A stretch of DNA of 10,134 bases from JBOHBN01 sp050698355 (GCA_050698355.1 JBOHBN010000061.1:1-10134); one strand, 5' to 3'. Numbered from the stretch's first letter, positions 1 to 6,268 are shown. The notes: generated by a model not told the origin, from the letters alone. A program made the numbers and translations.

Positions 1-56
1 GTACTAACTGATGAGACTCCACAGCTCGCTATGGCGGGCTGAGCTACTGACACGTT
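1..56. other. short non-coding end downstream of cdsA
   Basis: These bases follow the cdsA stop (the operon reads leftward), and no gene of their own is evident. An imperfect hairpin (7-bp stem with one G-T wobble, loop TATG) pairs 23-29 with 34-40. No T-run follows it on either strand, so a rho-independent terminator cannot be called. The downstream neighbour of cdsA lies outside the window. Confidence 0.4.
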
Positions 57-962
57 TCAGGGACCCGGCGGAACCAGGAGGGTGAGCAGCACCCAGACCG
101 CGGGTGCCGCGGCGAGCAGCGAGTCGAGCCGGTCCATCATGCCGCCGTGGCCCGGAACCAGGGACGACATGTCCTTGATCCCGATGTCCCGCTTGATCAC
201 CGACTCCACCAGGTCGCCGGCGGTACCGACCACGGCCGCCGTCACACCGACGACCGCGCCGTACCACCACGCACCGTCCAACAGCCACCAGACGAGCACG
301 GCGGTGAGCGCCCCCGACAGGATCACCGAGCCGGCCCCGCCCTCCCAGGACTTCTTGGGGCTGATGACCGGTGACATCTGGTGCCGTCCGATCGCCGCGC
401 CCAGCAGCAATCCGCCGGTGTCGCTGGCAAAGACCGCCGCGATCCAGATGACGACGCGATCCGCGCCGTCGGCCGGCGTCAGCAGCAGCGCGGCGAAGCC
501 GAGCAGCAAGGGCACGTAGCAGGCGATGGCCACGCCGGCGGTCGCGTCACGTACGTAGCCGGCCACTCCCCCGCGCAACCGCCACGCGAGCATGCAGAGG
601 ACGCCGAACGCTGTCGACACCGCGAGCCCGGTGAAACCGGCAAGGTACCCGCTCGCGATCGCGGCCACGACGATGGCCAGCAGCGGCGGCAGCGGTACGG
701 CGATCTGTCGCAGGCCGAACGCGCGGGTCAGCTCCCACACGCCCAGGCATCCGACCCCGATGATGAGGAGAGGGAAGACGGGTTTGGCGTAGTACAGGAT
801 CGCGAGCAGGATCGCGCCGGCCACCACGCCGATGCCGACCGCGACGGCGATGTTGCGCCCCAGCCGGTGACCCGACCCCCTACCCTTGTCGGGCGCAGCC
901 GGCCGCTCCACGGGCTCGTGCCCGCCGTCGCCACGGTCAGCGGCCTCCAGACCCACCGCCAC
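57..962 (-). CDS. cdsA: phosphatidate cytidylyltransferase (CDP-diglyceride synthase)
   Basis: This integral membrane enzyme condenses CTP with phosphatidic acid to CDP-diacylglycerol, the precursor of phosphatidylinositol, phosphatidylglycerol and cardiolipin. The 301-residue product has a charged, probably cytosolic N-terminus (about 1-36) followed by many hydrophobic segments. The family signature lies near the C-terminus: SVIKRDIGIKD (about 254-264) followed by PGHGGMMDRLDS (about 270-281), including the Lys-Asp and Asp-Arg-x-Asp residues tied to catalysis and metal binding. SDTGG (180-184) and SPKKSWEG (201-208) are further family motifs. The start is GTG, with GGAG close upstream and a GAGGGGG tract slightly further away. 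It is the last gene of the rpsB-tsf-pyrH-frr-cdsA series in the window, 25 bp after frr, and is probably co-transcribed with frr and pyrH. Length and motifs fit an intact gene. The function is close to certain; the exact start is less so. Confidence 0.95.
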   Translation of the reverse strand: MAVGLEAADRGDGGHEPVERPAAPDKGRGSGHRLGRNIAVAVGIGVVAGAILLAILYYAKPVFPLLIIGVGCLGVWELTRAFGLRQIAVPLPPLLAIVVAAIASGYLAGFTGLAVSTAFGVLCMLAWRLRGGVAGYVRDATAGVAIACYVPLLLGFAALLLTPADGADRVVIWIAAVFASDTGGLLLGAAIGRHQMSPVISPKKSWEGGAGSVILSGALTAVLVWWLLDGAWWYGAVVGVTAAVVGTAGDLVESVIKRDIGIKDMSSLVPGHGGMMDRLDSLLAAAPAVWVLLTLLVPPGP

Positions 963-987
963 GTGCTCCGTCCCCCTCGCTGCCGAC

Positions 988-1545
988 TTAGACCTCGCTC
1001 AGCTCGTCTTCCTTGTGTTTGAGCACATCGTCGATCTGCGCGACGTACTTGTGCGTGACGTCCTCGAGCTCCTTCTCGGCACGGTGGACCTCGTCCTCGC
1101 CCACGTCACCGTCCTTGCCCAGCTTGTCGAGGGCATCTTTGGCGTGCCGGCGGATGTTGCGGATCGCGATCCGCGCGTCCTCCGCCTTCGACCGGGCGAG
1201 CTTGACGTACTCCCTGCGGCGTTCCTGGGTCAGCTCGGGCAGCACGATGCGCAGGATCGTGCCGTCGTTGCTCGGGTTGAGCCCGAGGTCGCTCGCGCGC
1301 AGCGCCTTGTCGACCGCCTCGACCGATGACTTGTCGTACGGGGTGATGATCACCATGCGCGGCTCTGGGATGTGGAAGGACGCCAGCTGGTTCAGCGGCG
1401 TCGGCGCCCCGTAGTACTCGACCACGACCTTGCTGAACATCGCCGGATGGGCGCGGCCGGTGCGGATGGCGGCGAAATCCTCCTTGGCGACCTCGACCGC
1501 CTTCTCCATCTTTTCCTCGGCCTCGAGGAGCTTCTCGTCGATCAC
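988..1545 (-). CDS. frr: ribosome recycling factor
   Basis: The product splits the post-termination ribosome together with EF-G, releasing mRNA and tRNA in the cytoplasm. The 185 residues match the usual length of the family exactly. The N-terminal helix, IRTGRAHP (about 27-34) and the later NIRRHAKD helix segment are typical of the three-helix-bundle domain. The middle section around YYGAPTPLNQLASF forms the start of the small beta domain. The start is GTG, preceded by GGGAGAG at suitable spacing. It lies 26 bp after pyrH and 25 bp before cdsA, the order seen across bacteria, which suggests one transcript. The stop is TAA. Nothing appears broken. Confidence 0.97.
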   Translation of the reverse strand: MIDEKLLEAEEKMEKAVEVAKEDFAAIRTGRAHPAMFSKVVVEYYGAPTPLNQLASFHIPEPRMVIITPYDKSSVEAVDKALRASDLGLNPSNDGTILRIVLPELTQERRREYVKLARSKAEDARIAIRNIRRHAKDALDKLGKDGDVGEDEVHRAEKELEDVTHKYVAQIDDVLKHKEDELSEV

Positions 1546-1571
1546 GGTCTCTCCCGCCTCTCAGCTCGCGG

Positions 1572-2369
1572 TCACGCCACCACGGGGGCGACCAGCGTTC
1601 CGATCTTCTCACCACGCACGGCACGGGCAATGTTCCCCGGCCCCATGAGGTCGAAGACCACGATCGGCATGTCGTTGTCCATGCACAGGCTGATCGCCGT
1701 TGCGTCCATGACCTTCAGGCCACGGGTCAGCACCTCCCCGTACCCGAGCCGGTCGAACCGCACGGCTTCCGGCTGGGTCGACGGGTCCGCGTCGTACACG
1801 CCATCGACCTGCGTGCCCTTGAGCACGGCCTGCGCTCCGACCTCCAGCGCCCGCTGGGCGGCGCAGGTGTCCGTGGTGAAGTACGGCGCGCCGAGGCCGC
1901 CGCCGAAGATGACGACACGGCCCTTCTCCAGGTGCCGGATCGCGCGCCGGGGGATGTACGGCTCCGCGACCTGGCCCATGGTGATCGCGGTCTGCACGCG
2001 GGTGTCCACTCCACGCTTTTCCAACGTGTCCTGCAGTGCCAGGCAGTTGATGACCGTACCGAGCATGCCCATGTAGTCGCCGCGGCCGCGGTCCATGCCG
2101 CGGGCGGCGGCCATCGAACCGCGAAAGACGTTGCCGCCGCCGACGACGATCGCGAGCTGGACGCCTTCGCGCACGACCTCGGCGACGGCGTCGGCGATTG
2201 CCGCGACCGTGCCGGGGTCGATGCCGAGCGAGCCGGGCCCGGCGAACGCCTCACCGGAGATCTTCAACAGGACGCGCCGCCACACGTTGTGGTACCGCTC
2301 GAATGGAAGGCCGTGGTCGGCGTCCGCGACCGAACGGGCGGATACCTGCTGGTCGGCCGGCTTCTGCAC
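1572..2369 (-). CDS. pyrH: UMP kinase (uridylate kinase)
   Basis: The bacterial-type UMP kinase phosphorylates UMP to UDP with ATP in pyrimidine nucleotide synthesis. It belongs to the amino-acid kinase fold, is usually hexameric and is often regulated by UTP and GTP. Visible motifs are LLKISGEAF (34-42, with the phosphate-binding Lys), VVGGGNVFRG (75-84), FGGGLGAPYFTTDT (155-168), KGTQVDGVYDADP (184-196) and MDATAISLCMDN (221-232). The frame stays open further upstream, but the chosen GTG has an excellent GGAGGG six bases before it. This gives 265 residues with about 30 residues ahead of the kinase core, as in other actinobacteria. A start further upstream would run through the intercistronic hairpin and the end of tsf and is rejected. 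A GTG at residue 29 is possible but has a poor ribosome site. It follows tsf by 70 bp and precedes frr by 26 bp. Confidence 0.95.
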   Translation of the reverse strand: MQKPADQQVSARSVADADHGLPFERYHNVWRRVLLKISGEAFAGPGSLGIDPGTVAAIADAVAEVVREGVQLAIVVGGGNVFRGSMAAARGMDRGRGDYMGMLGTVINCLALQDTLEKRGVDTRVQTAITMGQVAEPYIPRRAIRHLEKGRVVIFGGGLGAPYFTTDTCAAQRALEVGAQAVLKGTQVDGVYDADPSTQPEAVRFDRLGYGEVLTRGLKVMDATAISLCMDNDMPIVVFDLMGPGNIARAVRGEKIGTLVAPVVA

Positions 2370-2374
2370 GCGAG

Positions 2375-2380
2375 CCCTCC
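2375..2380 (-). promoter_or_regulatory. ribosome binding site that fixes the pyrH start
   Basis: On the minus strand this reads GGAGGG, with six bases to the GTG at 2367-2369. It is the best Shine-Dalgarno match among the candidate starts of this frame and selects the 265-residue form of UMP kinase. Confidence 0.75.
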
Positions 2381-2404
2381 ATCTCTTGAGGCGGCCATGC
2401 ACGA

Positions 2405-2433
2405 CTCGCCCCGGGCGAGGCGCCCGGGGCGAG
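2405..2433 (-). terminator. perfect 13-bp hairpin between tsf and pyrH
   Basis: CTCGCCCCGGGCG pairs perfectly with CGCCCGGGGCGAG across a 3-base loop. It starts six bases after the tsf stop and ends 35 bases before the pyrH start. The stem is almost all G-C and very stable, but no U-tract follows on the minus strand. It therefore looks like an actinobacterial terminator without a U-run, a partial terminator, or a processing and stability element. It could set the ratio of abundant S2/EF-Ts mRNA to the rarer pyrH-frr-cdsA mRNA. The structure is seen directly; the role is inferred. Confidence 0.6.
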
Positions 2434-2439
2434 ACCTGC

Positions 2440-3279
2440 TCAGGACTGACCGACGCGGAACCGGGCGAACCGGCGTACCTGGGCACCCTTCTCAGCGAGC
2501 AGGGCCGCGATGGTCTTCTTCCCGTCCTTGACGAACACCTGGTCGAGCAGGACGACGTCCTTGTAGTACGCGTTCACGCGACCCTCGACGATCTTGGGCA
2601 CGGCCTGGTCCGGCTTGCCCTCGTCGCGGGCCATCTGCTCGGCGAGGCGGCGTTCCTTCTCCACGACCTCGGCCGGGACCTCGTCGCGGTGCAGGTACGC
2701 GGGTGCCATCGCCGCGATGTGCTGCGCGACGTTCTTGGCGAGCTCGGCGTCCTCGATGTCCAGCTCGATCAGCACGCCGACCTGCGGCGGCAGGTCCGGG
2801 TTGGTCCGGTGCAGGTACGTGGCGACGTACCCGCCGTCGTCGCCGAGAGCGGCGAACCGGGTGACCACGAGCTTCTCTCCGAGCGTGGCGCTCGTCTCGT
2901 CGACGATGTCCTGCACGGGACGGCCGGAGAGCTCCGAGGCGAGCAGCTCCGCGACGTCGGCCGGCTGCGCGACCGCGATGTGCGCGGCGAGCTCCTGCCC
3001 GAGCTGCTCGAACCGCTCGGTCTTCGCGACGAAGTCGGTCTCGCAGTTGAGCTCGAGCAGCACGCCGGAGGCCGTGCCGTCGAGCACGGCTGCGACGAGA
3101 CCGTTCGCGGTGGTCCGGGTCTGGCGCTTGTTGACGTCCTTCGCGCCCTTCAGCCGCAGGATCTCGGTGGCCTTGTCGAAGTCGCCGTCCGCCTCCTGCA
3201 AGGCGTTCTTGGTGTCGAGCATCCCGGACCCGGTCAGTTCACGGAGCCGCTTGATGTCATCCACCGTGAAGTTCGGCAT
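2440..3279 (-). CDS. tsf: translation elongation factor Ts
   Basis: EF-Ts is the cytosolic guanine-nucleotide exchange factor that recharges EF-Tu from GDP to GTP. The 279-residue protein begins with the UBA-like N-terminal domain (about 1-55) carrying the first family signature LRELTGSGMLDTKNAL (12-27). The second signature ELNCETDFVAKTERF (about 76-90) contains the Thr-Asp-Phe-Val stretch that inserts into EF-Tu. The core and C-terminal parts follow, with GEKLVVTRF in the middle and DQVFVKDGKKTIAALL near the end. The ATG start is preceded by GAGGAG about ten bases upstream. It lies 41 bp after rpsB, and the pair is normally one operon. The gene is complete, and its stop is followed almost at once by the 13-bp hairpin. 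Confidence 0.97.
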   Translation of the reverse strand: MPNFTVDDIKRLRELTGSGMLDTKNALQEADGDFDKATEILRLKGAKDVNKRQTRTTANGLVAAVLDGTASGVLLELNCETDFVAKTERFEQLGQELAAHIAVAQPADVAELLASELSGRPVQDIVDETSATLGEKLVVTRFAALGDDGGYVATYLHRTNPDLPPQVGVLIELDIEDAELAKNVAQHIAAMAPAYLHRDEVPAEVVEKERRLAEQMARDEGKPDQAVPKIVEGRVNAYYKDVVLLDQVFVKDGKKTIAALLAEKGAQVRRFARFRVGQS

Positions 3280-3320
3280 CTTTCGGTTACTCCTCGTTTC
3301 GTCTTATACGCGGCCGCTGG

Positions 3321-4280
3321 TCAGTTCTGGGACGGATCGGACCCGGTATCGGGGCCCTGCTGACCGGTGGGGCCGGAGCCGTTCTGGTTCGATGCGTCCG
3401 CGGACGGCACCTGCGGAGCCTCGGCCGGAACCGCCGTCTCGGCCGGAACCGCCGTCTCGGCCGGGGCCGCTGTCTCGGAGGACTCGGCTGCCTCGCCCTG
3501 CTGGCCCGACCCGAGCAGCTCGCGCTCCCACTCCGCCAGCGGCTCGTCCGCGCCAGGCTCGGTGCGCGGCTCCGCGCCACCGCTCGCAGCGGACCGGGCG
3601 ATCAGGCCGTCCGCGGCGGCGTCTGCGACCACACGCGTGAGCAGGCCGACCGACCGGATCGCGTCGTCGTTGCCCGGGATCGGGTAGTCGACGAGGTCGG
3701 GGTCGCAGTTGGTGTCGAGGATCGCGACGACGGGGATGCCCAGCTTGCGCGCCTCGTCGACGGCGATGTGCTCCTTCTTCGTATCGACCACCCAGACGGC
3801 GTCGGGCAGCCGCTGCATGTCCCGGATCCCACCGAGCGTCCGCTCCAGCTTGCTGCGCTCGCGGTCGAGGATCAGCCGTTCCTTCTTGGTCCGTACGGAA
3901 CCGGCCGCGCCCGCGGCGCCGATCTCCTCCAGCTCCTTGAGCCGCTGGAGCCGCCTGTGGACGGTCTGGAAGTTGGTGAGCATGCCACCGAGCCACCTGT
4001 GGGTGACGTACGGCATGCCGACGCGCTTGGCCTGTTCCTCGACTGCCTCCTGCGCCTGCTTCTTCGTGCCGATGAACAGGATGGCACCGCCACGCGCCAC
4101 CGTGCTCTTGACGAAGGCGTAGGCGGTGTCGACGTAGGACAGCGTCTGCTGCAGGTCGATGATGTAGATGCCGTTGCGCTCGGTAAAGATGTACCGGCGC
4201 ATCTTCGGGTCCCAGCGCCTCGTCTGGTGCCCGAAGTGGACACCCGACTCCAGCAGGTTCCGCATGGTGACAACGGCCAT
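3321..4280 (-). CDS. rpsB: 30S ribosomal protein S2 with acidic C-terminal extension
   Basis: S2 is a late-assembling protein of the small ribosomal subunit. The first signature RNLLESGVHFGHQTRRWDPKM lies at about 7-27 and the second, LVDYPIPGNDDAIRSVGLLT, at about 196-215. HRWLGGMLTNF and a coiled helical hairpin at about 105-145 are also typical. The globular domain ends near residue 230. The rest, to residue 319, is a low-complexity tail that includes the LAEWERELL motif I recall from actinobacterial S2, then repeats of PAETAV and a Gly/Ser/Gln/Pro-rich end. The start is ATG with AAGGAGAGG upstream. It is the first gene of the minus-strand cluster, so the promoter should lie in 4281-4643. 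E. coli S2 represses its own mRNA, and the structured region upstream here could serve the same purpose. That role is inferred. Confidence 0.97.
   Translation of the reverse strand: MAVVTMRNLLESGVHFGHQTRRWDPKMRRYIFTERNGIYIIDLQQTLSYVDTAYAFVKSTVARGGAILFIGTKKQAQEAVEEQAKRVGMPYVTHRWLGGMLTNFQTVHRRLQRLKELEEIGAAGAAGSVRTKKERLILDRERSKLERTLGGIRDMQRLPDAVWVVDTKKEHIAVDEARKLGIPVVAILDTNCDPDLVDYPIPGNDDAIRSVGLLTRVVADAAADGLIARSAASGGAEPRTEPGADEPLAEWERELLGSGQQGEAAESSETAAPAETAVPAETAVPAEAPQVPSADASNQNGSGPTGQQGPDTGSDPSQN
3421..3474. repeat. 18-bp tandem repeat, three copies, inside rpsB
   Basis: Two identical copies of TCGGCCGGAACCGCCGTC lie at 3421-3438 and 3439-3456. A third copy with three substitutions lies at 3457-3474. 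The unit length is a multiple of three, so copy-number change preserves the frame and only alters the number of PAETAV-type units in the disordered S2 tail. This is a candidate variable-number repeat. Confidence 0.85.
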
Positions 4281-4300
4281 GGCCGCGCACCTCTCCTTCC

Positions 4301-4317
4301 GCGCCCGCGCGGGGCGC
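4301..4317 (-). promoter_or_regulatory. hairpin next to the rpsB ribosome binding site
   Basis: GCGCCC and GGGCGC pair across five bases. The hairpin ends just upstream of the AAGGAGAGG ribosome site of rpsB, a position where it could modulate initiation. Pairing is seen in the sequence; the regulatory role is a guess. Confidence 0.3.
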
Positions 4318-4471
4318 CTGCTCGGTTGTCTTGCGACGGCCCGGGTCCGGACCGCGCACCTGATACCCGGCGTGTCGCACCACGGCTCGCGCCGCGGACC
4401 GAACGATCACGCCCCGTCGGAGACGGGTCACGGGTATGCGAAGTCGACTCGCCGTAGCGGGTCGCCCGCTT

Positions 4472-4477
4472 AGTCTA
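4472..4477 (-). promoter_or_regulatory. candidate -10 box for the rpsB operon
   Basis: On the minus strand this reads TAGACT, a common form of the actinobacterial housekeeping -10 element (TAnnnT). No good TTGACN -35 element is visible 16-19 bases upstream. If real, transcription would start near 4465 and leave a leader of about 185 nt before rpsB. The box lies inside the inverted repeat 4452-4480, so a DNA-binding regulator could cover it. Confidence 0.35.
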
Positions 4478-4632
4478 CGGGACGCGCGGCACCGTCCGCT
4501 TCCCCGGCTGCCGCGAGCGCGCATTCCGACCCGCGATTCCCCGAATGACCATGTTATGTGGGGCGAAAGCCGAAGCCGCGACCGCTTTCCACAGATCGGC
4601 GACGCGTCCTGCTCCCGGCCGCTCCCCGTGTC

Positions 4633-4638
4633 GATACC
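4633..4638 (+). promoter_or_regulatory. candidate -10 box directly before the M23 gene
   Basis: GATACC ends five bases before the ATG at 4644. That spacing would put the transcription start at or next to the start codon, giving a leaderless mRNA. The only ribosome-site-like sequence is AGGG, one base from the ATG and too close to work well. No -35 match is evident. Confidence 0.3.
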
Positions 4639-4643
4639 AGGGC

Positions 4644-5462
4644 ATGAAACGCCATCACCCGCGGCCGACCGGCCGCCTGTGGGCTCTCGCCTCCACCGGC
4701 TGCGTGCTGCTTCCGGTACTGCTCGCCATGCTGCTGCCCGCGGCACCGGCCGCGGCGGCCACATCCGCTGGCGGTTCCGGGTGGCAGCTGCCGTTGGCCG
4801 GCTCGCCGCCGCTGCTGCGACCGTTCGACCCGCCGGCACACAAGTGGTCGGCGGGTCACCGCGGGGTCGACCTCGCCGCCGCACCCGGCACCGACGTGCT
4901 CGCCGCCGGACCCGGGGTGGTGGCATTCGCCGGACCGGTGGCGGGCCGGGGGGCTGTCACCGTCCGGCACGGCGCCCTGCGCACGACGTACGTACCCGTG
5001 CGCGCGAGCGTCGAGGTCGGCACCGAGGTAGCGGCCGGCGACGTCATCGGCACGGTGGAGGTCGGCGACCATTGCGGGAGCCGTAGCTGCCTGCACTGGG
5101 GCCTGCTGCGCGGCGAGCAGTACCTCGATCCGATGGTGCTGCTTCGACCGGGCCGCGCCCACCTCGTACCGGTCTGGGGCATCCCGTGGGGCGCACCGGC
5201 GTCCGCGAGTGCTGAGCCCGCCCGGCTCGCGGCCAGGCGGCGCCCGCCTGGCCGAGGCGGCGACCAGAACGAGACGCACCAGCGCGGGGTACCGTCCTCG
5301 CCTCCTCCGCGAGATCGGCCGGCGACCGCACCGCCGGCGAACCTGAACCTCGCGGCAGCCGCCGGCGCGGTTGGTGCCACCGGCGGGCTCGGGCTGCTGG
5401 CCGCGGCGCTCCGCCGGCGCCGTCGGAAGTCGGGAACTGGCCGGGGCGGGGAGGTGTACTGA
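4644..5462 (+). CDS. secreted, membrane-anchored M23 family (LytM-like) peptidase-domain protein
   Basis: The 272-residue product is probably exported and may cut or bind peptidoglycan cross-links. A signal peptide runs to about residue 39: basic KRHHPRPTGR, a hydrophobic core, then LPAAPAAAA. The M23 domain spans about 48-168, with the zinc-binding motif HRGVD (H72, D76) and the later CLHWGLLRG (H151). In classic LytM enzymes the last motif is HxH; here the first of those positions is C149, and the usual Tyr-x-His-Leu stretch reads YVPV (116-119). C144 and C149 may form a disulphide. A Pro/Arg-rich linker follows, then a hydrophobic segment (about 234-256) and RRRRRK, suggesting a C-terminal anchor with a cytosolic tail. 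The ATG at 4644 is chosen because it starts the signal peptide; an in-frame ATG 33 codons upstream adds an unlikely N-terminus. Hydrolytic activity is uncertain. Confidence 0.8.
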   Translation: MKRHHPRPTGRLWALASTGCVLLPVLLAMLLPAAPAAAATSAGGSGWQLPLAGSPPLLRPFDPPAHKWSAGHRGVDLAAAPGTDVLAAGPGVVAFAGPVAGRGAVTVRHGALRTTYVPVRASVEVGTEVAAGDVIGTVEVGDHCGSRSCLHWGLLRGEQYLDPMVLLRPGRAHLVPVWGIPWGAPASASAEPARLAARRRPPGRGGDQNETHQRGVPSSPPPRDRPATAPPANLNLAAAAGAVGATGGLGLLAAALRRRRRKSGTGRGGEVY

Positions 5463-5500
5463 TGACCTTCCAAGATCTGTCCCGGACGACTTCGGCGGGT

Positions 5501-5506
5501 TATGAT
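5501..5506 (+). promoter_or_regulatory. -10 box of a probable leaderless toxin-antitoxin promoter
   Basis: TATGAT, a near-consensus -10 element, lies six bases before the antitoxin ATG at 5513, which fits a transcript starting on the A of the start codon. There is no Shine-Dalgarno sequence in the interval. The -35 region is poor (CTGTCC with an 18-base spacer). In M. tuberculosis many toxin-antitoxin genes are reported to have leaderless mRNAs, so the arrangement has precedent. Confidence 0.55.
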
Positions 5507-5512
5507 GTTGCT

Positions 5513-5785
5513 ATGAAGAAGCGCCGCGTCACGTTGAACCTCGACGAGGACGTTGTCGAGGCGCTGGAGTCCCTCGAGGCTCGCAGCCTGTCGGCCGCGG
5601 CCAACGCGGCTCTGCGCGAGGCGATCGAGCTCGATGCTCATCGGGCGGCGATGCTGCGGTGGCTGGACGAGCTCGACGCCAAGTACGGTGCACCGACGGA
5701 CGGGGAGCTGGCCGCCGCCGACGCCATGCTCGACGCGTTCGAGCGTGGCGAGATCGGTCAGGGCGGCGGAACGTCCGCCGCATGA
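5513..5785 (+). CDS. ribbon-helix-helix antitoxin of a type II toxin-antitoxin pair
   Basis: The 90-residue protein looks like a CcdA/VapB-type antitoxin. The N-terminal strand RRVTLNL (4-10) and two helices (about 11-21 and 25-41, with SLSAAANAALREAI) fit a ribbon-helix-helix DNA-binding dimer. The acidic C-terminal half (about 45-80, with LDELDAKYGAP) would wrap the toxin. By analogy with the family it neutralises the PIN protein encoded 21 bp downstream and represses the shared promoter. An in-frame ATG at 5462, overlapping the M23 stop, would add 17 residues; the start at 5513 is preferred because the basic RHH strand then begins the protein and a -10 box sits just upstream. No ribosome site is present, in line with leaderless initiation. 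Assignment to CcdA or VapB cannot be settled by eye. Confidence 0.8.
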   Translation: MKKRRVTLNLDEDVVEALESLEARSLSAAANAALREAIELDAHRAAMLRWLDELDAKYGAPTDGELAAADAMLDAFERGEIGQGGGTSAA

Positions 5786-5806
5786 GCCGATGCGAGTAAG
5801 CCGATC

Positions 5807-6268
5807 ATGAGCGTACGCATTGTTCTGGACGCCGCCGCGTTCAACGTGCTCGACACCCGTGATGGGCGGAAGCTTCGTGCAGTCGTGCATCGGACACTTC
5901 GGCGAGGAGGCGAGATCTGTTGTGCAGCCGTGACGCTTGCCGAGGTCTGCCGCGGCACCCAGCGCACACGCCGGGTCGAGAGTGCGCTCGCGCACGACCG
6001 CGGCGGCCAGCGGATCCGGGTCATCCACACTGACGAGCGCCTCGCCAAGCTGGTCGGCGCGATCCTGCACGACACGCACAGCGGCAGCGACAGGCTCGCC
6101 GATGCTCACGTCGTCGCCGTATGTGGAGGTGCGGACCGAGCCACTGTCATGACGAGCGACCCCGACGACATCGCGGCCTTGGCTGATGCCCTCCCCGGCA
6201 CCAGGGTCCTCACCCGCGACCCCGCGGACCCGTTCCGACCTGGTGAGGACAACAGAAGCGGCGGATAG
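5807..6268 (+). CDS. PIN-domain toxin (VapC-like ribonuclease)
   Basis: This is the probable toxin of the pair: 153 residues with the acidic residues of a PIN nuclease in order. D8 is in VLDAAAF, E46 in AVTLAEVCRG, D99 in RLADAHVVAV, and D118 and D121 in TSDPDDIAAL. VapC-type PIN toxins are Mg-dependent RNases that cut tRNA or rRNA and halt growth until the antitoxin is restored; the target here cannot be predicted. The gene starts 21 bp after the antitoxin stop, in the same frame, with only a weak ribosome site, so its translation probably depends on the antitoxin gene. It is slightly longer than many VapCs because of a Pro/Arg/Gly-rich tail after about residue 140. No frame damage is seen, so the pair may be active. 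Confidence 0.75.
   Translation: MSVRIVLDAAAFNVLDTRDGRKLRAVVHRTLRRGGEICCAAVTLAEVCRGTQRTRRVESALAHDRGGQRIRVIHTDERLAKLVGAILHDTHSGSDRLADAHVVAVCGGADRATVMTSDPDDIAALADALPGTRVLTRDPADPFRPGEDNRSGG

Larger units (their letters stand above)
4281..4643. other. divergent intergenic region between rpsB and the M23 gene
   Basis: No convincing gene lies in these 363 bases. They should hold the rpsB promoter and leader (minus strand) and the promoter of the M23 gene (plus strand). Inverted repeats seen are 4301-4317 (GCGCCC/GGGCGC, directly upstream of the rpsB ribosome site), the palindrome GGTCCGGACC at 4344-4353, 4413-4427 (CCCGTC/GACGGG, 3-base loop) and 4452-4480 (nested CCGTA/TACGG and GCGGG/CCCGC). No known riboswitch or ribosomal leader class could be assigned by eye. 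Confidence 0.6.

Noticed and set aside
23..40. hairpin downstream of cdsA as a terminator
   Set aside because: The stem is short with a wobble pair and no T-run follows on either strand.
2095..3363. 422-codon plus-strand frame opposite pyrH and tsf
   Set aside because: It is antisense to two core genes with full motifs and has no recognisable domain.
4545..4643. 33-residue extension of the M23 protein
   Set aside because: It would bury the signal peptide inside the protein, and the residues look like translated promoter DNA.
3304..4926. 540-codon minus-strand frame overlapping rpsB
   Set aside because: It is a frame-shifted shadow of S2 with Arg-rich low-complexity translation, while the S2 frame has clear family signatures.
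5790..5810. six-codon ATG frame between antitoxin and toxin, ending in an ATGA overlap with the toxin start
   Set aside because: It is very short, has no ribosome site and is easily explained by chance. Direct coupling from the antitoxin stop is simpler.
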